From positions 8,060,001 through 8,124,000 of the forward strand of contig OZ059899.1 in assembly GCA_964057225.1 (NCBI GenBank): a DNA stretch of 64,000 nt, given 5' to 3'. A program made the position numbers and the translations under genes. The notes under the pieces were generated by a model. That model was not told where the DNA came from. It worked only from the letters and a program-made list of their open reading frames with translations, and ran no database searches. This document shows, piece after piece, positions 35,652 through 49,377 of the stretch. Numbering within the stretch: position 1 is the stretch's first letter; every line of letters starts with the position of its first letter. The DNA is from Auanema rhodensis (lineage: Eukaryota > Nematoda > Chromadorea > Rhabditida > Rhabditidae).

Positions 35652-38600
35652 TACAACAAGCAGGATAAGGTGCTTTACCAAGTAAATGGTTTTATTACGA
35701 TTGAAATAAAAAATATTTTGGTATAGGTAAGAAAGAAGTAAATAAATAGGTAAAAAGCAATATAATGAATGGAAATGCGTTTAGTTCTGTAAATTGATCT
35801 GTGAAAATCACTAAATTCTTTTCTTTTTAGTAATGACAATGTAAATTTTCTTTGTTTTGTGCAAAAAACATGTTATGAGTGAGAGTATTAAGACTGATCT
35901 CTTCACGGGCGACCTTAAGGTGAGTTTGAGGTTCTCCAATTTCAGTCTTTCCTATCAAAAGTACATAGAAAAACGGTTGAGTGTAAATAAAAAACTCAAT
36001 GAACAGATGGAACAAACGGAGAACGTGTCGATTGAATTGAATCACATTAAAAGGCTCCCGATAATGACCACATGAGCTTAATATGAGTTATGAACTGAGA
36101 TTTGAACAGAAAAATCAATTAATTTTTGATCAGAAACTATATTTGACGAAATGAAAATATGAATCAGCAAAAATGCTTAGTAAAAGCGATTACCTTATAA
36201 ATGAAAGCTAAATTCTAAAATAGATTGAAGGATAATATTATTCTATGGAAACGAAAAATCTCAATAGAAATCGTACATCGTTTATGCTGAATGCGATGCT
36301 TAATTGGAATAAGTTGAAGGCGGTTCATAAGACTATTGGACCCGAGTATGATGATGGGTGGTCGTCCTCAATGGCTCGGTCGCGGTCTGCTCGGGTTGTC
36401 TCTGATCAAACATAGCCCAAATCACACAAGCAGCATCTTCACCTCTTTCTCTCTGAGGAATCCGCTTCCCTTCTTCCTCGCCGAGCAGTAGCTCCACACC
36501 CATAGTTGGTCAAGGAGGGTACGAGAGGTAGATGTAGAGATATAGAGAATAGGAGAGAGGTAATACAAAGTGAAGAGATGAAGATATCTGACGAGAGTAT
36601 AAGAGGTAAAGTGGACGGAAGATCATCTTCTATTACATTTGGTTACACCCTTTTTATATCCTCTCACTTCATCATAGCCTGATCTAAGAATATATACATT
36701 GTCTGGTAAGTTTTCTAGAATATTGCACACATCAGCGAATTTTCCAAAAAATTATAAAAGAAAGAAAGACAAAGAAGATGATTAAAACAACAATAAACGT
36801 TCATTGACTAAGGGAATTTAAGAAGAATGAGCTGGCTGTTTGAGATAGTCTTAGTCATCAGCATACCTCTGAAAGCACGTTTTCGAATTGAATAAAAATT
36901 CAATTCCACTGAATTGCTTTTTACGATTGAAAAGCTTAACAATGACCTTATCGAAAAGTGATCGGAAGCTTTTGGATGCGTGAAGAACTGAGCCGCTTCA
37001 CACGGTGATCCGAGAAAAAGAGATGGAATCGCGCGCAATTAATCGGATTCTAATGTTATTACCCTTGAGGAAACAAACATGACTTGTCGTTTTTCTCATC
37101 TCAATACTCGTAAAGACAATAGCCTGTTACTCATTTACCGTATTTGAGCAAAGTCGAGACGGTATTTCGATTTAAAAAGAAGAAGTCTGATTAGACTGTA
37201 AAAAAAGTTTTGATGATTATTGTCGTTGTGATGATGACGTCGTAAGTAAGTTATCTTCAAAGAACAACAACTGTGTCGATGATGAGGTTGACGACGATAA
37301 GGAAGAACGTTGAGACAATCAGGTTATCGTTCACGAGTACATGAATACGTTAGTTTAGCCTTTTTACACCCAAATGTCTAAGGACAATACACAGAATAGA
37401 GAAAAGCGGCAAAAACGAAGTAAAAGAATTTTCTTTAAGTTTGAAGAGCAATGATACTTGACGGTTTGTCATCATAAACAATGAAGTACCAAATACGGAG
37501 AAGGGATCCGTTACATTGGTTAAACATGTAAAAAGAACGTTTAACTTAAACAACCAAACTTTTCAAAGAAAAATGAATTTAAAACTTGAAATCTAATTAG
37601 TGATTTTATGAGATGTTTAGAATAATAGGTTATACGTTGAATATAAATACAAAAACATAATTCATAAAATACGGTCAATGCCAAAAAAATAATTAAATTA
37701 AAATTATAATTTTCTAAAAAAAACATGAATATGAAGGAATAAAAGAAAATAAATCTACAAACTATATACATTCAACCATTTTTTGAATGAATGAAGAGCT
37801 TGTTGTACAATGAAATTGAGATTGTTTTCACTTGAAAATGTTTTCAAGGAAATTCTGTTTTGGAATAAGTATGATGAAGAGGAGCTCATAAACGGGTTTG
37901 AAAAGGTTGTATAGTTTAGCTGGAATACGAGCATGATGTAGATTTCTCATCTACCGTTTCTATAGAGCTTGCTAACAGAGCATGAGAAAGCTGAACAAGT
38001 TCTTCTTTTATCTTCAGGTCAACAACAACTAAGAATATGTCACATATGGATGTTTAAGAAAGTTGTGTCATGGAAGAGGGAGAATGAGCTTGAAGTGCGT
38101 TGGATCATCGTTCGGAGGTAGCCAAAGATGGCTGTCAAGCGGTCACGAGTCGACTCCGCCTCAACATTTTCCCTTAAACTCACATTTCTCTCGGTCTGTC
38201 ATTATATCTTTGACTCTTACCTAGCCTTGTATGAATGTTCGACCATAACTTCAATTCGACGTCGAAAGACGTGAAAAAAAGAGAAGCAAAAATAGTGGGA
38301 GGGAATGAATGAAAGTAAGATGTTGAGATCTTAAAGAAAAATGGTGAACAGCAAAGAGTTCAGACAATCAGATTTTTTGTTGAATCACTACAAGAAACAA
38401 TTATGAAATATATAAATAGATCTATTCATTCATTTATAATATTTTATAAAATATAAAATCAATAAAATATTAATATATAAATACTTTGTTTATTTATAAA
38501 TAATTATAATTAATTCTTTAATTTTGTTTCGAAAAAAAAGGAAAATTTTATTTAAATTTCATAAAATACTTATCTGATTTATTTGTTAAACTTTTATTGA

Positions 38601-40279
38601 AAATTCGACATACCATCCTACAATATGCTTTTAACTTAAGAAATATTTTTGTTAATAATGCTAATTATGTAGATGATTTTCTCTTTATTTTTCATTTTTA
38701 TTTCAAATATTTTTCTTTCTTTTTTCAAATATTTTATCAAAACAATCTTTTATATTATTTTATCAATTATTATATTAATAAATTTATAATTATGTATATA
38801 TATTGATTAAATCACATGTATTGATATCAAACTTTAATTCTTATAAACTTCATGTAATGTTTGACTTTCTTCGTTTATAAAACAAAAGAAGCTCTTCAGT
38901 GGTAGATTCAAACTGTTTTTTTTGTTTCACTACAACTTTAGGTAAGCTAAACCATATTAACTCCAAATAAGGAAAGTACTTGAGTCATGTCCATTTAAAG
39001 CTTAACGCAACGAACTATATCTCTCAGGTCGTGGCTATACAAGTGGAGTACTAAGGATCAGATGTTTGTCCGTCGGTTAATTCTCAAGAGAGGAAACACG
39101 AATAGTCAAGAGATTTCATCGTCATTTCTACGTCGTTGTCGTAGTCTTCTTCGTTTTCTTGCTTTGTCATACCACCACCGTGCTTTAGTCTACAACAATT
39201 CAAATTTTGTCTGCTCACTATATCTCTCAATCCTTCATCTATCATCACCTGACGATCTCATTGAATAGTGACCGTTCTATTGCTCTCTTGATGATGTACT
39301 CTCTTTGCTTCTCGCTCTCTGCTATTCCCTCTCACTTTCTATCCATCCCTTTTTATTTTCTTTATTTTTTGATGCAAAAAGTGGAACCATAGATACAACA
39401 TCCAAAAGAAGTGCGTCGAGATAGGCAAGAACACAAGAAAGTATAGAATCTGATGAAAAAGACACTCAGAATGAAGCTCATGTTATGTTTCCATTCGTAA
39501 AGTACCATCAGGTCAAAGCTTTCTTCATTTTTATTAAAAAAGCAGTTTATAACCAAATAGCGCAAATGATTGGAGAACTTGCTCACAAGTCAACCATTGA
39601 TTTTGCAAAGCCAGAAGATGAAGCTCTTCAGATGGTATTGTGTGGAAACAAAAAGTTAGGAACATAAAATTTTACAGGGAACAATGACAACGAACAACTA
39701 TATGATTGAACTTGATATGATCTTACTCATATATAATATGACTGATAAAGCACATTTCGTTGTTTAAAAAATATTCTTTTAGTCTCAAATTAAAATTAAT
39801 ATTACATTAAAGATTATAAAATCGTTTATAGTAGCAATCATATGATGTTTAATTCAAATATAATTTTTAAAAAAAAATTCTTTTTAATTTTTTTTAAATT
39901 TCTAAAAATATAAATTATGTTTTACTTAATTTTAAATAAAAATATTGATGAAACAAATAATTTAATTTTGAATTTATGAATGTATGCATTTCAAGTATTA
40001 TTATGAACTGTATATTGAATCTTTAATGAAATACTAATCTAATTATCAAGATTTTATAGTTTTTATGTATTTTTTTATAATCTATACATACATATATGTA
40101 TGTATAGATTCATATACAACCGGATATTTGAATTTTCTTAAAAATCAAACATCAAATTTCTTACAACACATTCATACTTTTATTAATATATTGCAAATAC
40201 TTTGACAGAATATTAGAGATAAGAAATAAACTTATATTATGAATGAAATGTTTGATAAGGATACCAGAACCGCGTGGAA
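35652..40279. other. Intergenic, 4.6 kb
   Basis: Gene-poor interval between the tRNA and the GDSL lipase gene. Includes a GC-richer patch at 36340-36500, another at 38090-38220, very AT-rich stretches (38380-38820, 39780-40080), and pyrimidine-rich sequence (39190-39370). Short open frames do not match families or splice into anything. Probably contains the distal promoter of the lipase gene and of the tRNA's neighbours. Confidence 0.5.
40081..40108. repeat. Perfect 28-bp palindrome
   Basis: An exact inverted repeat with no spacer, made of TACATA/TATGTA words, about 170 bp upstream of the lipase ATG. It could form a cruciform or bind a dimeric factor, or be chance in AT-rich sequence. Confidence 0.7.
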
Positions 40280-41964
40280 ATGCTGCAGTTCTCATTCGGT
40301 AGAATCTTAAGCTTATTAATGATAATCACTCAACATCTATTTTAGGAAAATGTCTACTTCTTGCATGTTTTCTACCAGTTAGGTATATTATAGTAACTAT
40401 TCATTCTATTATTAATTTATATTTATAGCTTGGCACATTTAGCTGATTTTGGTGTACCCAACTATTCATGTAATGATGAGCTAATGAGACCAAGTAAAAA
40501 AATTCCTACAAATGTCAATTCTGTACGCCCAGCTGATATTAAGGTTGTAATGGCATTAGGAGACTCATTAACTGCAAGTTATTCATTTTCTTTTTTCTTC
40601 ATTTCATATATTTTATTATTTTTTATTGTATTATTTGTGTTATATAATATTATATAATTAATTAAGGCTGCTAATGGAGCCGGTGCTGAAGATCCAATTG
40701 CTGTCGTTCTACAGTACAGAGGTTTAGCTTTCCAGGGTGGAGGAGATCACACTTTAGATACACATGCTACTATTCCAAGTAGAATCTATTTTTTATTTTT
40801 CAACTATTGTATGTATCCTTTTCCAGATATTTTGAAGAAATATAATCCAAACTTATTCGGTTATTCTAATGGTATTGGCTCTCCAAATGTTTGGGAAGTA
40901 GCAAGACTGAATGTAGCCATGCCTGGAGCAGAGGCAAAAGATTTGCCTGGCCAAGCACGTCAACTAGTTGCTCTTTTGAAACATCATACTGAGGTACAAA
41001 ATTTGTGAATCTTTCTTAATTATTATTTTTTTGAAATACTTAGGTGGTTAATTACAAGAATGATTGGAAACTTTTGAATATTTTCATTGGCGGAAATGAT
41101 GCATGTGGTTACTGTAGACATCCAGTTAGTTGATAAGATTTTCAGATAAAAAACATAAAATACTATGAACCATTAAAGGATTACAATCCTCAACAATGTG
41201 CTGATCATGTGGCCGAAGCTATCAATGTTATTTACCAAAATGTGCCACGTGTAATTGTATCAATCACTGGAATGTTACAGCTTCAAATGCTTCGACAAAC
41301 GGATAAGGGTCATTTCTTCTGTACAAGTATACATAAGTAGGTTATAGGAAAACAATATTCATACAAAATATACAAAATTATTACCAAAGAAAATACTTTA
41401 ATACGTGAAATAGCTTAAAGTTTATTGAAAATTATCAAAAAAACGTATAAAAAGTGAATTTGTTATGAAGAATATTAAGTTTTCAAGTTTATCTTATATT
41501 TCTAGAGATGAATGCGGTTGTGAACTCAATAAGACAGTTACTGATCAACAACTTGGTCAATATGGTATTGCATACACAAATGGAGAAATTGAAATTCAAA
41601 ATAGTGGAAGATTTGAAAATGATAATTTCACTGTTGTTGTTCAACCATTCTTACGAGACGTTGTTGTACCCCCAGCTAATCAAACCTTCTTTGCTCCTGA
41701 CTGCTTCCATTTCTCTCAGTATGGACATGGAATCGTAACTACTTGGGTATGGAAAAATCTTATGGAACCAACACATTTGAAAACAACCAAAGGATCAGTT
41801 AATGAAGGAGCATTACCCTTAGCGTGTCCTGATCCCGTAAGTTTTCTTTTGTTTTTGCTTAATTTTAATTTTAAATTTAGTCCTGTCCATACATTCGTAC
41901 GGTTAAAAATAGCAAAGATTGCACACCATACTTAACACCTGTAGCTGATAAGAGAATCAACTAA
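40280..41964 (+). CDS. Secreted GDSL lipase, phospholipase B1-like
   Basis: SGNH-fold esterase of the PLB1 group, hydrolysing acyl esters of phospholipids or related lipids outside the cell. Predicted 377 residues in nine exons: 40280-40298, 40346-40382, 40429-40573, 40667-40778, 40827-40993, 41044-41124, 41179-41336, 41506-41836, 41881-41964. Exons 1-2 encode a signal peptide, MLQFSFGKCLLLACFLPVSLA. The block I nucleophile is VMALGDSLTAANGAG; block III is IFIGGNDACGYC; the catalytic Asp/His pair is APDCFHFSQYGH. These match PLB1 domains closely. The protein ends before any transmembrane segment, so it should be soluble and secreted, and corresponds to one lipase repeat rather than the four of mammalian PLB1. 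Intron 3 (40574-40666) appears to use a GC donor (GCAAGT). Confidence 0.93.
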
Positions 41965-44900
41965 GCCTAAACTATAAATAAATTGAAATCTTTTTTTATC
42001 ATTTATAAATAAATGTATATTAATGTAATTATTGAATAAAAAAATGAATTTTATTTTATGTTTATATTTTAAAATAATTATATTATTTAATTAAAAATAC
42101 AAATTAAAATTTTATTATAATTTTTAAAATAAAATAATATAATATAATATAATATAAATTAAGATAATACATTAATATAATAATACAAAAATATAATAAA
42201 ATACTAATATTAATAAAATAAATTTAATATTAATATTAATATTAATTTAAATAATGAAAATATTATATTTTTTTAAAAATAAATAAAAATATTAATTATA
42301 CAATAACCGGTCGTTGATTGAGCATTCTGATAAATTTCGAATTAAATTTTAATACAAAAACATTAAAAAAATAAATAAAAATGAATTATTACAAATAAAA
42401 ATTGAATTCTAAATTAAACAGATCAACTGATGAATTACAGGTTGAGCATTGATCATTACGATATATTTAGACAAGAAATAGTTGAATTTAAGGATAAAGC
42501 TCTAATACGGACTAAGAGAAATAGAAAATTGTACTATAAGCTATGCTCTTTTATGAAATCCGTTCACTCGTTTTTTCGGCTTTTTCTTCAATTCTCCGAC
42601 AAATTCTATTTGAAGTCGTGACCGCAGCAATGATGGAGAAGCACTGAGCGGTCAAAAGATCGAGACTAGATACTGTGAAAACAGGAAGAAATATTGAGAA
42701 TACAGCATTGATATTTAAGAGGATGGCTAGAGAAACTAAGAAATATGGAAAATAATCTGACGACGACATAGAGCAGAATGCAGAGCTCTTCGTCACCTTT
42801 GTTCTTCTTCTTCTTCTTCGACATTTTTATTCTCGTTTAGCTGTACATCAATTTCAACTAAAGGTTATTCAACTTCAATTTCAACATTCAATTTTTCATA
42901 TTTTCACAGTTTTTCAATACTTTTTCATAAAAAATGTTTTTTTTTTCTAAAAAAAAAACGATTTGTATGAAGATAATTCACATAATATAGTATATGTATC
43001 TCCGACAGTTGCCTATTATATATCCGATTATTGCCAATATATAAATAATTTTATTAAATTTTAGTTAGGCTGTATCTACAGACATGTATGTATGTATGTA
43101 TATGTACTTTCATATTTCATTTTACTTTATTTTCTTTTATTTTATCATATTGTTTTATTTCTCTATATCTATACATAGTATCTAACATAGAAAACATTAA
43201 AAGTTAACAAATTTTGAAATATTTTAAGCATATACTATATATTCTATATATATAGATGATGTATAATAGATTAATAGTATAGTACCTGATGTTTTTATTT
43301 ACTTTATACATACATTCTTCATTGGTCACTCTCTTTTTTTCATCACGTCCTCTCTGACAACTATTGTTTGTTCGTGTGCTTAAGCTTTTGCACAGTGCAC
43401 CAAAAGTATTCACGAAAAGTTTTTAATGAATAGAGAAAAAATGAAAAAAAAATCTTTTTTAGAATTATTTCTAATAAAGTTTTGAGTAAAAGAAAAAGTT
43501 GTTAATGCTTAAAGTCAATTGTATACACCTTTGATACATAACTATCTTTCTTTCTACTATTTCACTTATATCCTTTAAACAATTCTTTTTTTTTTCTTTA
43601 CGAATTCAACTTATTGGCTTTTGAATACAACCGTTTCAACTATAGCCAAACATGTAGCAATTGCTTATTCTATTGAACCAGAAAGGATAGAATTACCCAT
43701 TTGGTTCTTTTATTCCGGAAAATTCTTCATTTTCTCAGTTTCAAGCTTCTGTTGACCACTTGTTTGACCACTTCATCTACAGCATAATCGGCTATGCTGT
43801 TACCATATCAATCGATATCACACTTGTAAAAATGGTTAGAACATTTGAAGAAATCTAATGGTTTTACGAGTTTTCCCTCTTAGTTCACTCCTTTTCAAAT
43901 CATTCTTCTACTATTTGTTTCTCTTTTTACCTTTTCTTTTCTAATGACTGTCTCTGCTTATTAATTGTATTTACTGTACGAGTAATCTGTGTAAATTCCG
44001 AAAGAGGAAGAAGATAATCTCAACTGTCTATTCAAAAGAAAATAAGAAATTTCATCAGATTGAAAAGGTTGTTGTAGGATTAGATGAGACACAGAGAAAC
44101 AGAAATGATTGAGGAGACAAGAAAGGCGGTAAGAGATAACGCAAGTTACTCTGACGTCCGATAGAGGGATGTCAACGAAACCGACAGACGGGTGAAGAAG
44201 ACATCATCGTTTGTATTCTACATCTTCATTTCGTTATTGGTCATCTCTTTACTTTTCCTCGTTCGGTCAACTCTTCTCTACTCTCGGTATTCCTTCATTG
44301 TCCTTCCCATTGACTTTCCCCCTACGTGTGTTTTGCAAACAAACATTTGAGCTCGCAGGTGTCTGAGTGAGAGAGAGGTAAAGTAAGAAATAATGAGAAA
44401 TATCGAAGAATAGAGTTTGTGAGATCTATAGAAAGATAGAGAGAGAGGATGAACGAAAAAGGGAAAAGAGAAGTAAAAGGTGTGACCAGTTCAACGATTG
44501 AGAACAGACGACGAACAAGGAAAGTGCTTAATTCTCCGATCTGCATTCGGAATCATTACTATCTCAGTTGATGTGGCTCTTCATTTATCGTTGCTGTCCT
44601 AGCACTTTCCACTCCAAAATTCTTGCTTAAAGTACGTTTTTGCGAATTTGCGAAGAATTTTCAATTCTCTTTTTCATTTTCTTTCATTTGTGGCCGCAAT
44701 TATCTGAATTTTTCAAGCATTAATATTAAAAATATTCTAATATATATAAATTTTTTTTTCAATTACAAATCAACTAACTATAGCTTTATTGGAAAAAATA
44801 ATTGTATAATTCCTATTATTCGTCAAATATGTTTCAAGTATATCTAAATATATATTGATAACAATGATCCAAATGATCTCTTTTACAAAAGTTTTTGTTG

Positions 44901-45932
44901 GTTTTTTTTCTTTGTTGGATCATTTTCAACACTAAAATTCTACATATAGAATTGAAGTATATATGTATATCACTTATTCAAGAGTACTTTTGGCTAGTAA
45001 GTCGAATCAACTGGCCTATTCATAATACAGCTGGTCAGTGAAAAGAATCTAAAATAAGGAATATAAGAGATATATGAACATATATAGAGAGAAAACGAGA
45101 AGTATACAGAGAGAGAAAGGGTGGGAAAAGAGGGAAAAAGCAAATATGTCCACATGACCCAACACCGAACTCCCTCATCAGTATTCTACGACAGCTTCTC
45201 AGTATTAAGAATCTCCCGTCATTTGCATCTGATGCTCTAGTTTATTATTTTTATTTTTAATTCAATTATTAGTCAGATAATACAATAATATCAAATAATT
45301 CTATGATTTAATGTTACATATCTTCAGAATTTAAAAAAAACGTCTTACATTTCTTCCCAACTCCCTCCCCTAACTCCCTCAAACCATTGGCCTTACAGAT
45401 CTAGAAAAAGAAGTTTTTATTTCCAAATTTCTTTTCTCAAAAAAGCTATTTCAAATGGAAATATACTGTTCTAGAACCATTTAGTATATTTCTATGAAAA
45501 GGTTTCTATAACTGCTAAACAAACATAACTGAATAAACGACCTCAAACCAACTAGCCATTGGCTATATTTGGATTATTATGATGGACAATCGTTGTTGTT
45601 ATAGTTATCTATTAATTATTTTTTTCTGAAAAAACTCTGTAAAAGACCAATTCATCTTTTATCTCTGTTATACACATAGAGATGTATATACACATTCGTT
45701 CTATCTCATTATTGCTTCTTTTTCTTTCTTTTTTTCTTTTTTTCTAGTTTAAACAATCAAATTCATCATAGATTTTTTAAACTTTATTTATCTTTATATT
45801 TTTATTCATTCTATATATCTATTGAACTAATTCAAATATTATTATTATTATTATTATTATTATTTCACTTTCTTTCTTTCTTTTAGTTTGAATCCGCTTC
45901 AAATAATAAATCCATATTTAACTTTGTTATAG
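41965..45932. other. Intergenic, 4 kb
   Basis: Between the lipase stop and the ITM2 start. 41990-42300 is almost pure A/T with AATATA-type low complexity; 43080-43105 is a short TATG repeat. 44100-44600 is GA-rich then pyrimidine-rich and may be part of the ITM2 promoter. No coding exon recognised. Confidence 0.55.
45837..45863. repeat. (ATT)n microsatellite
   Basis: About nine uninterrupted ATT units roughly 70 bp upstream of the ITM2-like start codon. Simple repeat. Confidence 0.9.
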
Positions 45933-47367
45933 ATGACGGTCTTTACCAAAAAAGATGCTACAGAAGAGAAAAATACTTCAGAAAAAGAGGTAATACTTAA
46001 TAAATTTTATTATTTTATTTATGGTTTATTATAATTTTATTTACTTTGTAAATATTTAGGTACCAAAAGTAGTGGTGTCTGGTAGCTTGTCACCTAGTTC
46101 TCCTCCCGATGAAAGACATATCAGTAACTGTGGCTGGATACCAATGGAAGGAGGAAATTTTGACAGGTATTTCAATAATATTAATATATTTTTTATATTA
46201 TTTTCTATAATTTTTAGACCAAAGGAAAAGAGATCTTCATCATTTGGACCATTATCTATTATCCGTCTATCACCATCACCTTTGGCACGTACACCATCTC
46301 CTTCTCCTCCAGATTATGATAGCGTTGATCAAGAAAGAAGGTATAAATTGAATAATTTCTGTTAATAAATTAAATTTTTTTTTCAAATTGATAATTAAAA
46401 TATTTTTTTTTAATTTGTATTTTAGGTTCCGAAAATGTACGAAAGTTATGCTTCTTCTCTGTATTCTAATGGGTATTGGAATGGGAACTGGATTCTATTT
46501 TTATCAAAAATCTTTAATAAAGTAAAATAAAATTTTTTATTATTTACTTATTTACTCAAGCGTTTCCTATTCTTATATCACTTTTTTTCTTTTAAGTGCT
46601 GCTTATAAGAGAGGAATTTATCATGGATGGAATGCTGCCGTATATAACAATCGTGGGGTTCCTGAACGACTTGAACAGAACGTCGAAGTTAATCAAGATC
46701 AGGTAATTATTATTCATATAGTTAAATCTATTTGATTCACACCGTTATAGTCTTACGAGAAAATTGATGTTCCACGATTTGGCTCCAATCGTCCTGCTGT
46801 ATTTCTTCACGATTTCAAGCAGGTATATAAGCTTAATTGAAGAGTTTTCATTGAAAAACTGTTTAGAACTTGACAGCCATTGTTGATGTTATGGGAAAAC
46901 GTTGCTTTGTTAAGCAACTTGATCGAACCACTGTTGCTGCTCCCCGCAATCTTATCGATATGCTTCGTGGAATTGAGGTAATTTCAGCATATATGGTAAA
47001 CTATTTTTCTAAATCATGATTTCAGTCAACCTCAAATCCATCAACAGAATCACGAGTAGTACGTGAAACTTTCCGTGTTGGCGATCAATTGAACGAGGAG
47101 CAACTTGATGCTTTAGGCTCTTTCGTCATCACTCGTCATTGCCAATTCAGACCCGTCTATATGCTTCAAAAGACTGGTGAAAGCCAAGAAGCTAGACGTG
47201 TTAGACGAGGTCAGTTATAAACCTTTCTCGTATTCTCATCTAGTTATTACAATTACTTTAACAAAAACCAAATAAAAATTTTATTTTCAGCTAGCGATGT
47301 AATGGAATCCTTGGACTTCGCTTCAATGGGTGGTGATGCCGTAGAAGTTGATACAATTGAGTTTTAA
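45933..47367 (+). CDS. ITM2/BRI family BRICHOS type II membrane protein
   Basis: Predicted 310 residues in nine exons: 45933-45989, 46060-46166, 46218-46340, 46426-46521, 46597-46702, 46751-46822, 46867-46977, 47026-47209, 47291-47367. A Ser/Pro-rich cytoplasmic N-terminus (LSPSPLARTPSPSPPDYD) is followed by one membrane segment near residues 102-121 (VMLLLCILMGIGMGTGFYFY). The lumenal BRICHOS domain carries NLTAIVDVMGKRCFVKQLDR, with an N-glycosylation sequon at NLT, AAPRNLIDMLRGIE, and ITRHCQFRPVYML. BRICHOS domains chaperone aggregation-prone peptides in the secretory pathway. A polybasic RRVRR ends near residue 285, matching the position of furin cleavage in human ITM2B, and leaves a 25-residue C-terminal peptide. 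An acceptor-like TATAG lies immediately before ATG, consistent with trans-splicing or a 5' intron. Confidence 0.94.
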
Positions 47368-48307
47368 AGCTCAATATCATACAAATTCATCCATACGAGA
47401 ATATTATTATTCCATTATATCAATAGATATTTGGATTGAAGAAATTTAATATTTATTTGTAAATAAGAAAAAGTTCAGAAATTTTTCGTATTTTGTTTGG
47501 TTCAAGATCTGTTTGATGTTCTATGTCAAACGAGTGTTTTTCACTAAAAATTGTATTTCTTTTCTCGTTTTAGCTCACATGATCGTCGTCTTTTTCAATA
47601 TTTCTTCTATATTATTTCCATCGTTATCATCGTAGTCATTCACAAACCATAATTGTTATAATTATTTTTATTATTTCCGTTTTATTTTCTTTAATATGGC
47701 CTACGTGTTTCTCTTTCTCACACCCTCCCTTCTACCCCCAACCCCTCCCCCTTGAAAGATCAGCGGCAAAGATGAAAAAATCAGACATAACATGTAAACT
47801 TACGTTTTTGTATTTTTATTCTCTTGACCTATTCATAATTATATTTTCAAAAAGTTATATACATATATATATATATTTTTATTATATTTAAAAATATATT
47901 TGATAATATACAGTATAAATAAGTTTTTTTTGTTATTCTGATTCATTCATTTGACTGTACCGTTTGTAATCACTACGTGATAAACCTTCTTCAAAAATAA
48001 GTATTATATATGTATTAAATGAAACATAAATAGAGTTCAGTATCAAGTTTAATATATTTATATTTATTATATTAAACTATTTTATTAACTTACAGGTGTA
48101 TATTTTAATGTTTATTCTTAAAAAATATGAGATCCGCGATAAAGAATTGTCAGATAAATAATTTGTTTGTTTTTGTTTATTGTTGTTTTATTAAATATTA
48201 AAATTAAAACAACAATAGCTACATTAACAAAAACAACAACAACCGCATTTCATTTCTGTACTATTTAAAATGAATTATTTGATGATATTAACTAATTTAT
48301 AAATATA
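47368..48307. other. ITM2 3' region and spacer
   Basis: AT-rich sequence after the ITM2 stop, with polyadenylation-like A/T words and pyrimidine runs (47690-47760). No gene recognised. Confidence 0.5.
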
Positions 48308-48867
48308 TTAGGTGTGTAAGTTAAAACGCGGCTATAGTGTGTCATGTTAAAAAAATCAAAAAAACTGTTAAGAAAGAAAAGAATTTATTTCTGAAAATAT
48401 TTTCCCTCGCTTTCGATCACTTTCTCTCATCTCTTCTTCAAATTTCTTATTCCATTTCTGAAAAATATTTTAGATTTAGACTCGAAAATTTTTTTAATGA
48501 ATTGTTCAATTTCTCCTAAAGTTTTGAAGCTTTCCCCTCTCAAACTATGCTCCATTGACCTGAACAGATGATAATCTGTTGGGGCAAGGTCTGGAGAGTA
48601 AGGGGGATGCTTCAAAACTTCCCAATTCAGCTCCTGGAGCGTTTGCTGTGCCTTCGCACAACAGTGAGGGCGCGCGTTGTCGTGTAACAACGTCACGCCA
48701 AGTTTTTTGAAGCAAAAAAAAATTAAATTTTTAAACTTTTTTTGGTTTTATTATATTTAAATATATTCGAATTTTGTAATTCATTTAAAAAAAATTTTAA
48801 ATTTTGTAAAATTAGCATAATGTTTTCATATTCTAACCGGTGGCCGCGTTTTAACTTACACACCTAA
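48308..48867 (-). mobile_element. Internally deleted mariner-family transposon
   Basis: A 560-bp element with perfect 25-bp terminal inverted repeats (48308-48332 and 48843-48867, outer ends TTAGGTGTGTAAG) flanked by TA on both sides, the mariner/Tc target-site duplication. On the minus strand it retains the C-terminal third of a mariner transposase at about 48370-48700: LLHDNARPHC, LQELNWEVLKHPPYSP, DLAPTDYHLFRSMEH. The last Asp of the D,D34D triad (in PTDYHLF) is present; the helix-turn-helix region and the first two catalytic Asp regions are missing, leaving roughly 150 bp of unrelated or decayed sequence at the 5' side. A stop codon replaces the Trp expected after NLKKR. It cannot make transposase but its ends look mobilisable in trans. 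Confidence 0.92.
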
Positions 48868-49377
48868 TATTTTAATACATATATGTATATGTATATATTA
48901 TCCGGATTTCTTCATTAAGTGTTTTAAAAAAAAGTTATTTTTGAAAAAATATTTAATAAAATAAATGAAATAAAAATAATTAATTCAATGAAACTTCACC
49001 AAAAGTTGTCATAATTAACAAATTATGAATTTATATCAATAAACAATCAAATAATTGAGATCAACGACGAAAATGCAGAACAAACAAAGAAAATACATTT
49101 GTGTACAGGAATTTGGCTAATATTTGACAAATAATTGAAATTCACAATTGAGCACAAACAAGGAAAAACCAGGAAAAGTAGTTGTTGTTAATTCATAAAA
49201 AGGATAAACTTAATATACTATATAGAATACATAAATATATATGATTATATGTATATACTATATGTACAGACACATCGCTGTTATATAACAATTACTATAT
49301 ATAATTTATGTTACTATCTATATAAACTATAAGATTATAACTAATATTTAAAAATAAATAATGTTATTTAATCAATT
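48868..49377. other. Spacer before ADAMTS 3' end
   Basis: AT-rich 0.5 kb, containing the 3' flank of the minus-strand ADAMTS gene. Nothing else seen. Confidence 0.5.
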
